DNA of 64,000 bases from Cystobasidium ongulense (lineage: Eukaryota > Basidiomycota > Cystobasidiomycetes > Cystobasidiales > Cystobasidiaceae): contig BQUP01000008.1 of the NCBI GenBank assembly GCA_022835595.1, forward strand, positions 434,001 through 498,000. Direction: 5' to 3'. Under the pieces are notes generated by a model. That model worked only from the letters and a program-made list of their open reading frames with translations. It was not told the DNA's origin and made no database searches. Shown one piece after another: positions 56,371 to 64,000 of this stretch. How positions within the stretch are numbered: the stretch's first letter is position 1; every line of letters starts with the position of its first letter. The position numbers were made by a program, and so were the translations under genes.

Positions 56371-57419
56371 TCAGGTGTTTGGGAGGCCACGCCATCGGAT
56401 CTCGTAGTATCTGTGCGTGTAGGGATAAAAATCGTCTTCGGCAGCTTCAATTTCTTCGCATTTGATGATGGCCAAACAAGCTTCGCCCGTTATAGCTTGC
56501 TTTCCGCTAAATTTTTGGTCTAGCGCATCGATGTCCTTCGCATGCGTAGGTCTGGCTACCAGTACGAGGTGGAAGATACTTTCTGGCTGCTTTGCCAACA
56601 ACCGGTATACTACCTCGTGAAGAAGGTCTGCGTGTTCGGGTTCGTATACGATGTCGGCGCCGATGATTACGTCAAATGGCTCGAGGGCGCTTTCGCTGAT
56701 TTCGTTCCAATCGAGACGAACGATATCTGTGCGAAGGTTTCTCTTGTGGTCTAACGAGATGCAATTGCTTAGAACGTTTGTTCGCAGAGTCTCCAGCGTT
56801 GATCGGTCCATGTCGCTTAGAACAACCCGCATCTCGCCCGGAAGCTGCGACAGAGCTTTCGCTGCTGCAATACCAGCAAGACCAGTTCCACTGCCGAGTT
56901 CCAGAACTTGCAGACATCTGTTAGGAGAGAACTCGTGGCTTTGAAAAAAGAATTGGCTTGGGTCGGCCAGCATTCGACGAGCAAGGTGCACGGCGGAGCT
57001 CCAGGTTCGAAATCCAGTAGCGTGAACATCTTGCATGTATGATTCTCCAATTGTGATTTCCTCTGGTCCTTGTGGGCTAGGGAAAGAGTAAGGTGCAGAC
57101 CGATTTGTTTCTGGAAATACACGTTGGGACTCAGATGTGGCAAAGTATGTTACGAAAGTTAGCTTATCGTACCTGGTTGTAGCAAAGATGTACACGTTGT
57201 AAGGAGTTCACCAGCTTCTTCAAGTATAGCTTCGTCTTCGCACTTAGTAAAGAGGCTAGTCAACCATGTCTGAGCGTAAGAGCGTTCATAGCTGTCGAGT
57301 CCAGTGTTCGCGAGTGCCGTTCTGAGTTGAGCCAGAGCGTCGGCCAAGCCAGCTATCTTGAGACTGTCATTCTTCCTACTTAGAGGAGGCAGGAAAGTCG
57401 ATGGCTGTGCAATTGTCAT
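56371..57419 (-). CDS. Family-16 protein methyltransferase (FAM86/Efm-like)
   Basis: Two exons. Exon 1 from ATG 57419 (MTIAQPSTFLPPLSRKND) includes YERSYAQTWLTSLF, like the N-terminal helix of FAM86/Efm3 proteins. The intron runs to a TTTCCAG acceptor near 57116, after which ETNRSAPYSFPSP continues in frame. The Rossmann methyltransferase follows: LQVLELGSGTGLAGIAAAK (SAM motif I), VVLSDMD (acidic loop), LDWNE, and FDVIIGADIVYEPEHADLL (post-motif II). The stop TGA is at 56371-56373. Relatives methylate lysine on elongation factor 2 (EEF2KMT/Efm3, Efm2). The exact substrate here is uncertain. It is divergent from the TPR gene, with 134 bp between the starts. Confidence 0.75.
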
Positions 57420-57553
57420 CTTCGCTGAATGAACTCCAGCAGAGAACCAGGTGACTTGCACTTTATAGAAAATTAGGCCATTTGCAAAAACGTGATCGAG
57501 TTGATTCGAACAAGCTCTGGCTTCGCTTCTGACAATTAACAACAGCACTCACC

Positions 57554-58622
57554 ATGGCTACTCGAGCATCACGCACCTTCGTACCTGCCATCAAGACCTG
57601 CCTTCGAGCAAGAGCGGTGCAGATGCCTGCTGTCCGGCTGGTGTCAACCTCGGTGCGACCGACTTCCAGGCCGATCAAGCTTTCAGTGCCAACATGGACA
57701 AGATACGCCTCTTCTGTCAGCGCGCCGTCTGCTTCCGGTTGGTCGTTACATCTTACTACGATGAATGAATGGCAAAACTTATATCTGACGCGGTCGCCCT
57801 GCTCGGTCTAAACAGACCCAACACCTTCGGAAGTCGAGAAGCTCATGTTACAAGGTCTCGAATGTTTGCAAGAATCCGATTTAGAGGGTGCTCGTCAAGC
57901 ATTTGAGCGCAGCATAGCAATGAAGGAGAATCCAGGTATGCATAACCTAGCTCTAGCGCTGGCACCGGAGGATGCAAAAGGCTGATTCATTATACATTCA
58001 GCGGCGCTGTACAACTTGGCTCTGGTGTAGGTTACGTTTCTCCAAAAATGACTTCGTTACCAAGGCTAATATTCTAACACACCAGCTTGTATCAGCTAGG
58101 CGACGTTCCGAGGGCTATCGATGCATTTGAGCGATCCTTGGCCTTGGAACCATCAGCAGACGCCCATACCAACGTCGCATCTGCTTACATCCTTTCAACA
58201 CCTCCCAATGCCTTTAAAGCCATTGAACATCTACAAGTCAGTGAAATTACTGCGTTGCTACTAATGCAAGGACGCGCTGAGCAGGTCCCTTGGCTGGTTT
58301 GCAGAAAGCACTTACGCTCGCACCCGAAGATGGCGAAATCAACTTCAACATGGGTGTCATTTTCGAAGCGAGTACGTGTAGTCTCCAACCTATCCATCAG
58401 TGAGTGAAACAAACGCTGACATCGCTTGTGTTGACATAGGCAACCGCCTTGAGGACGCTCTCCGGGAATATAAGCGTGCCGAAGAGCTCGGTATTGAAAG
58501 AGCTGCGCAATGTATAAGAAATGTCAGTATTGATTTCACAAATACTATGCAGCCTACTGACGCGGAGTTGACAGGTTGGTGGAAAGATCGTCGAAAAGAA
58601 ACGGACTGACTCAGCGGAATGA
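57554..58622 (+). CDS. TPR protein, probably mitochondrial
   Basis: Multi-exon gene from ATG 57554 to TGA 58620-58622. The first 60 residues are Arg/Ser/Thr-rich with almost no acidic residues (MATRASRTFVPAIKTCLRAR), a good mitochondrial targeting peptide. After an intron ending near 57809: SEVEKLMLQGLECLQESD, then tetratricopeptide repeats across several short introns (GARQAFERSIAMKENP; LYQLGDVPRAIDAFERSLAL; EDGEINFNMGVIFEA; NRLEDALREYKRAEELGIE). A last exon ends GGKIVEKKRTDSAE. About three to four TPRs are visible. The specific partner is unknown. Confidence 0.65.
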
Positions 58623-59294
58623 AGGAAAATGACTGAAAGTCCCTGCAGCAAGCCGTTTCTAGGGAATAGTGTAGTATAGTATACTACAAGATTTTCTACA
58701 CACACAAAGCTACTATCGGCGGTAATGAACACGATTTACATAAGATGCATCAGATCCGAACTGCAAGCCAAACTGTAGAATGAGTATGGAGTCCTTTCAA
58801 TCTTCGCTCATTCGGCATCGCTGAGCACGCCTGCATGCTCTTTTGCAAGCAGGCTGCTGGTCAGCACAACAAAGTATATCACTTCGACCATACATATACA
58901 CTCTGACGTCACGTGCGACTCAGTCTCGACACAGCTCTGTGCAGAGTCACTGTTCGTGTCGGAATCAGATGTACGACAGCTGCTGGACCATATACATGTC
59001 AACTTAGGTGCTTGTTGTCAACCATTTTCCGAAGCTCAATTACTGTTCCTGTGCCAGTCTGTACGTGTAAAAACCATTCTTTGCAGACTGTGATTATACG
59101 CGCTCATGTCTGATCGAACTTCCAGCCTCCGCAGCAACGTTCTATTGCTCATCGACTCAACATTCATTAGGCAAACTGCGTTCGTAACAGGCACATCTCC
59201 AGTATCTATCAATCATCGTGGACCCGTTTCCTGTTGAAACTCGCCGCGGTTGTCGCTTTTTGACCTTTGGCTTGGAATAGGCCAAGTTTTCGTA
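58623..59294. other. Intergenic, about 0.7 kb
   Basis: Includes the 3' flank of the TPR gene and the promoter of the glycosidase gene. No gene or RNA recognised. Confidence 0.5.
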
Positions 59295-61107
59295 ATGCCA
59301 ATGCGCGCAGCTTTTCATTCTCCTACCATTTTCTTTCTGCCTCTTCTCCTCTGGACTACTGCGTAGGTGTTTTGAGATACATACGAGAAAGCCTTCCATC
59401 TCGTTGCGAAGGCTGGCCACCGGCTACGTCTACTAGTTCCGCTAGTGTGACTTCCAAATCTCGGGTCACACAGCTTGGCTCGTACCTGGGCAAGCAGGAA
59501 TCTTGATCTCAACCGCAACCGAATATGAAATGCAGGAAGCCATCTACGCTGCTTGCGCTGCAGAGTTGCTGGGTGCTGCAAGCTGCAGCAGGGCTCGTTC
59601 CGCGAGCAGACGTACCCTCCGTCAATACCCTTTCGGATGCTACGATAGATCTAGTGAAGCAACGGCTGGCGGAATCGTCGATTGGAAGGTGAGCAATTCG
59701 TCATGCGCGAGCAGTAATTCGGCTCCCTTGGATTTGTTAATGCTAATGCCGTCTATTCACTTTGTTTGGTCACGCAGCTGGGAAAATGGAACTCGTGCAC
59801 AGGCTCTACTTGAATACGACTGGCCAATGCTGGCAGTCTTTTACAACCCCGCCGTCCCCATTGTCGCCGGGCACGTGCCTACAGAATCGAATGCTATAGC
59901 GGAGTACACGATTACGAACCGGCCTGTCAATACCTTGATGTTCTGCGAAGATGGTTCAGCTGGGGATCCGGCAAGTTTGGGGATCTCAGTCCTCTTAGCG
60001 AACCATACAATGGATGTCGATTACATGAGCGCAGTCAATGATGAGAACGAATTCCTGTTTAACCACGCACCAAGAACTCCAGATGGAGCAATCTCCCATA
60101 GAGTTTCGGAAGTGCAACTGTGGTCGGACTTTGTTGCCATGTGAGCGTTTCCCCTTGAGCTTATCATGGTAAAGCGTGCAGGCTGACCAACTTTCTCGTT
60201 CAGGGTTCCTCCTTACTTGGCATACTACGGAGCCCTTTATGGCAACGACTCATTCACTCAAGAAGCCTGTAAGGTTTTATCGGCTGAATGTATTATAATC
60301 CAAGCTGACCATACGCGCAGACGATCAATGCAGACTTTATCGCCAGTACATGAACAACGGGACAGGCTTGTGGCAGCATATCATCCTCGGCAGCCCCTCT
60401 TCCATCGACTACGGATATTGGGCCACAGGGAATGCTTGGGCTGCATACGGAATGCTCCGAGTGTTGGTCACGATGATGCACTCTGAATATCGAGAAGCCA
60501 TGGAAGCGCAAAAGGAGGATCTGAAAGATTGGATTGTCGAAATTTTACAAGCTTCATATCCCCATACCAATGTAAGCATGACTTAACCCCGTCCGTTCAA
60601 ACATCCTCAGTTAGGTTGCGTGTTGACATCCTTTTATTGCTATCTTAGACAACGACGGGACTTTTACCGAATTATCTGGGAGAAGACAGCTTCTCAGAAG
60701 CAGCAGCTACGGCACTAATGGTGTCGGTTTCATATCGAATGGCACAGCTTGGTCTAGATTCAAGCACGGTATCGAATGCACATGCAGCACGAAAAGCAGT
60801 CTTTGGAGCTATCGATCAGAGTACCGGCTGGTTAACTCAAGTTGTAGATCCTCGTGATTGGTCCGCGCAAGGCAAGGAGAGTGCAGAAGGACAAGCTTTC
60901 ACACTTCTTCTCGCTGCTTCTTATCGGGACTACGTCAACACTACCAATGATATCGGAGACGATATACCAATCGCCACTGGCACATCCACACTGCCAAGCC
61001 CTACAAGTACTGGAAACAATACAGGTGGAGCTCCGCACAGCCAAACTATCACAGCAATCCCTGTTGCCACTATACTGCTGCTCAGCGTAGTGCTTCTATG
61101 CCTATAA
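59295..61107 (+). CDS. Secreted GPI-anchored six-hairpin glycosidase, GH105-like
   Basis: Exon 1, ATG 59295, encodes a signal peptide (MPMRAAFHSPTIFFLPLLLW). A long first intron of about 200 nt ends near 59572, and its acceptor is the least certain border. Further exons read VPSVNTLSDATIDLVKQRL, joined in frame to SWENGTRAQALLEYDWPML, then DYGYWATGNAWAAYGMLR, ASYPHTN, LLPNYLGEDSFSEAAATALM, and SAEGQAFTLLLAASYRDY. The C-terminus is Ser/Thr-rich, then GNNTGGAPHS and a final hydrophobic tail (IPVATILLLSVVLLCL), the layout of a GPI anchor signal. WATGN-WAA-GMLR and SWE-G--AQALLE match fungal alpha/alpha six-hairpin hydrolases related to GH105/GH88, which cleave unsaturated pectin or similar sugars. 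The true substrate is open. Confidence 0.75.
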
Positions 61108-61792
61108 CACAGGACGAAAAGGTCTGGTTCCAACCCTTTTACTTTGACTTTAAGACATGTCCCGCAACAAACCAGCACCCTGCTATTGTAATGTCATGAT
61201 GCTTTGAATTAACGAAAACTTCTACGGTGTTATTATTCCCGGTTCATATCATAGAGTACTTGTCCAACTTTCTCCATACCATGTAGCTTTATTTATCAAC
61301 TACTCAACTTGTTTAATGATCACGAACGGTCTTTGCGCGGCGTACATTATCTCCTTCTGTGATCTTCTCATTTGCCAGCCGCTGTTGTACCTTGCTTTCC
61401 TCCCCACGCTTCGAATGACTCCCGAAGATAAAGGGACGCGAATCGGCATTTCGTGTGCCGGACACGTGCGTAAGCTCGGAGCTTCAATATCGCGTCGTTG
61501 AAGCAGGCAAGCAAAGGAGCCCGAGCTACGACGCTTACACACCTGAGGTTGATTTACAATCGCTACCTGTCGTTCGCGATGACTGGGCACGGAATATGTG
61601 TTGATCACCTGAGAAGTGCGGCGATAAAGGTAGCATCGTCGGTATCCGAAGACCGCGCATTACAAACGTATTGCCAGAGAGGAAAAGATAGACTTTGTCT
61701 CGACTTTCCTGTAACTCTCTTCTCCTCTCTTGTTCCCACTTCTTCAACGCTCAATCAACACATAACTTAGTCTCTTTCTCGCACCTCACATT
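61108..61792. other. Intergenic, about 0.7 kb
   Basis: 3' flank of the glycosidase and promoter of the dehydrogenase. CT-rich from about 61719 to 61780, just upstream of the start. No gene seen. Confidence 0.5.
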
Positions 61793-62958
61793 ATGCCCAA
61801 CCTCACTTATCTCGTCACAGGCGCATCACGCGGCATAGGACGCGCATACGTCTCTGCTCTTCTAGAGAGGGAAAACAACAACGATACTATCATAGCAGCT
61901 GTTAGGAACCCAGAAGATTCGAACGCTCAGAGCTTGAAAGAGTTGAAAATTGCAAATGGCAATAATTTGATCATCGTTAAGATTGATAGTGTCGAAGAAG
62001 ATGATACTAAGAAAGCTGTGGCTGAATTGAAGAACAAACATGGCGTCGAGCATCTTGATGTAAGTATACCTACGTCGTCCCTTTTTGTACTAAGGATGCA
62101 TCACTTACTCGCAAGTCTTGGTCTTCCACATTATTTGTAGGTCCTCGTCGCAAATGCTGGCTCTGCACTTGAAAGGTAGGTCCTACCTATAGATAAGAAG
62201 AGATCTTCTCATGTGCTTATGACACCTTCTTTCTTTCCGCAGTGGTCCGCTTATGACACTTGATCCAGCTAGCTTACGGGCAATGTACGATGTGAATGCA
62301 GTGTCCATTTTGGCTTTATATCGTAAGTCGCTTGTCAGGGTGAGCTTAAGAGTCAGTGAGAGATAGACTTACTGATTAAAGTCAATCAACTTGATGCTCT
62401 CTTCGTTTATTATCTTATCGCTTAATGTAAGCAGAAGCTACCAAACCTTTGTTGGACAAGAGTACCCTACCAAACGGGAAGTTCGTCTACATTGGTTCAA
62501 GTGGTGGTTCTATAGCCAATGTTACTACCTTTGGAGCACACCCTCCTGCTTCTTATTTTGCTAGTAAATGTGCTGGACACTACCTCGTTCGGGCACTAGC
62601 TCAGCAAGACGACAAGCTGTGCATTTGCGTAATATGTCCTGGCCTGGTGCGTCTCCATGCTATCTCAACGAGCTGCTGGTATAGGTATGTGTGCAGATTT
62701 GAACAAGCTGATGCTGTTTCACGTGTTCGACAACAGGTCTCCACGGGACTAGGTAATGAAGCCGTTCTCAAGACCGGCAAGACGTCATTTGAAGAGAAGA
62801 CCGAGTTCTACAAAAAGATGGGAGCTGTTGAGCCTGAAGAGTGTGCTCGAGGACTGCTTCTGAATGTAGACGCTGTGAACATGGAGACTTCCCAGGATAA
62901 GTTCTATTCGAACCCTCAGAGCCTGAAAGCTGGCAAGCTGGTTGAAACAGCTTGGTAG
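61793..62958 (+). CDS. Short-chain dehydrogenase/reductase
   Basis: Multi-exon gene from ATG 61793 (MPNLTYLVTGASRGIGRAYV) to TAG 62956-62958. It has the cofactor motif TGASRGIG, then across the first intron (about 62060-62140) HLDVLVANAGSALES with the NAG motif. Next come DVNAVSILALYQATKPLL across short introns, the catalytic Ser region YIGSSGGSIANVTTF, the active-site YxxxK as SYFASKCAG, and VICPGLV. This is a classical NAD(P)-dependent SDR of about 260 residues, close in style to fungal ketoreductases and sniffer-like enzymes. The substrate is unknown. An intron near 62648-62736 separates CPGLV from STGLGNEAV. Confidence 0.85.
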
Positions 62959-63908
62959 GTGCAGCAAGGCAAACAGCAGCCGTTATTATTGTACTACGAA
63001 TTAATCTGTGTTGGTCAGATTGAATGAAGGAATGCCAGTGCCGCGTCGGCTCGCTGATCCGTTACTAGCGTGAATTAGTGGATCGACAGGCAAAGTGCTT
63101 GTTGGATATTCCGGCAATCCATACTGAAAGCTCCCTGCAGCTGAAGCACTTTACGTGCATGCAAGCTCGCATCAGTCTGGAAACTTGCACTACTGCCTTA
63201 TCGCACGCACGCACACACCTTGCTTGCCTTGCTTTGCCAGAAAGGAAAGAGCCGAAACAAGCTGAGAGAAGATTACGGTGCGAGTGTGCTTGTAGCTTCT
63301 GGGCCAACGGGAACCAGCCTGTCTTCGTTCCTACATCGACCATTCTCGCCCGAGTTGCTGTTCGAAGAGGAGCGCGAAGTGTTCCAGTTCCAAGACCGCC
63401 TCTTCTTCTTCTTCTTCTTCGCGACTTCTACGCTAAGGCGGTGATCGAGAATTGCATGCTCTGATAGCGCGGGCTGCGAGTGTTGGACGAGATTATCATT
63501 GTTGTTGACCTTGTTGCAGGAAGATTGGTGAGTGCAGATGGCGTCTACGATGCATACTTGGTCGCCGTGCTGAGCTACTGCCCGTTCAGCTCGCCGTCCT
63601 TCGTCTGGCCATCGACACCTTCTCGCCAGGCCACAATCGATATATGCGTGCTGCATGATCAGTGTCAAAGACCCACTCGTGGTACACTCGACAGGACAGG
63701 ACAGCACACACTGCCCAAGCGGAGCGTGTGACCCAAAAGATATACCTGTGGACAGATAGTCAAGCCTCGCTGCCACCTCGAGCTAGGTAACCTGGGCGCG
63801 AAGGCGAGGTCCTCTGCTGCCACGGGCGGTCAAGATCATACGCCATATCCGACACACAGCTACACCTGCCCGGCGAGCACTGCCGGTATACCAAGTACAA
63901 GCCCACAC
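62959..63908. other. Intergenic, about 0.95 kb
   Basis: No gene recognised. A minus-strand frame of 167 codons (63273-63776) owes a poly-Lys run to the CTT microsatellite and looks spurious. Confidence 0.45.
63401..63420. repeat. (CTT)n microsatellite
   Basis: Twenty bases of uninterrupted TCT/CTT repeat in the intergenic region. Confidence 0.8.
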
Positions 63909-64000
63909 ATGAGCGACTTCGCGTACAGCGTTCCGCCTGGAGAGGGCACTCCATCCGCTAGACCCGGCACTGCGACAGCTCGTGACGCACAATATTACCA
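63909..64000 (+). CDS. Possible 5' end of an unidentified gene
   Basis: ATG 63909 opens a frame (MSDFAYSVPPGEGTPSARPG) that stays open to the window edge. The same frame is open upstream to about 63800, so the start could lie further left or the segment could be an internal exon. There is too little sequence to recognise a family. Confidence 0.3.
   Translation, partial: MSDFAYSVPPGEGTPSARPGTATARDAQYY

Noticed and set aside
63273-63776. 167-codon minus-strand frame with a poly-Lys run
   Set aside because: The Lys run is the CTT microsatellite read backwards. No ATG-supported or conserved content.
1-64000. CRISPR arrays, bacterial operons, viral or LTR elements
   Set aside because: No regularly spaced repeats, no Shine-Dalgarno-led gene strings, and no recognisable polymerase, integrase or capsid sequence.

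Overview
This window comes from a fungal nuclear chromosome, most likely a basidiomycete. The genes are densely packed on both strands and cut by many short spliceosomal introns (mostly 45-130 nt, GT-AG, often with a CTGAC or CTAAC branch site). The recognisable proteins are fungal: Svf1, Mug190-type SMP/C2 protein, Zds, a tail-anchored FHA protein of the STRIPAK type, and the INO80 zinc finger Iec1. I cannot place the species. No viral, retroelement, CRISPR or intact transposon sequence was seen.

Layout. 1-9.4 kb: 3' end of SVF1, a Mug190/tricalbin-like lipid-transfer protein, and a convergent CLC chloride channel/transporter. 9.5-13.2 kb: poorly conserved, lineage-specific ORFs including a degenerate duplicated pair. 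13.2-18.7 kb: a one-pass membrane protein and a large Ser-rich protein, both unrecognised. 19.6-22.3 kb: a four-exon NPC2/ML-domain gene, a tRNA-Phe gene, a truncated duplicate of its 3' half, and a 63-bp perfect inverted repeat. 23.2-36.8 kb: FHA/STRIPAK protein, Iec1-like zinc finger, Zds1-like PP2A regulator, exportin Crm1. 38.3-42.9 kb: two adjacent HSF-type DNA-binding proteins and a NIPA-type Mg2+ transporter. 43.9-47.3 kb: a DHA1 drug/polyamine efflux MFS transporter behind a motif-rich promoter, and a small membrane protein. 47.5-58.6 kb: MMS19, UBC7, an ER-type metallophosphatase, TFB5, a possible proteasome-assembly chaperone, a family-16 methyltransferase and a TPR protein, arranged as alternating convergent and tightly divergent pairs. 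59.3-63 kb: a secreted GPI-anchored six-hairpin glycosidase and a short-chain dehydrogenase. The window ends in the 5' end of another possible gene.

The most unusual item is the tRNA-Phe(GAA) gene at 21102-21249 on the minus strand. Besides a canonical 13-nt intron after position 37 it carries a 62-nt insert between positions 25 and 26. That insert starts GTGAGT, ends TTAG and contains CTGAC, so it looks like a spliceosomal intron inside a Pol III gene. Removing both segments leaves a fully paired 73-nt tRNA-Phe.

Most multi-exon gene models below were assembled by eye from reading frames, splice signals and remembered family motifs. Internal exon borders are therefore approximate, and first exons are the least certain part.
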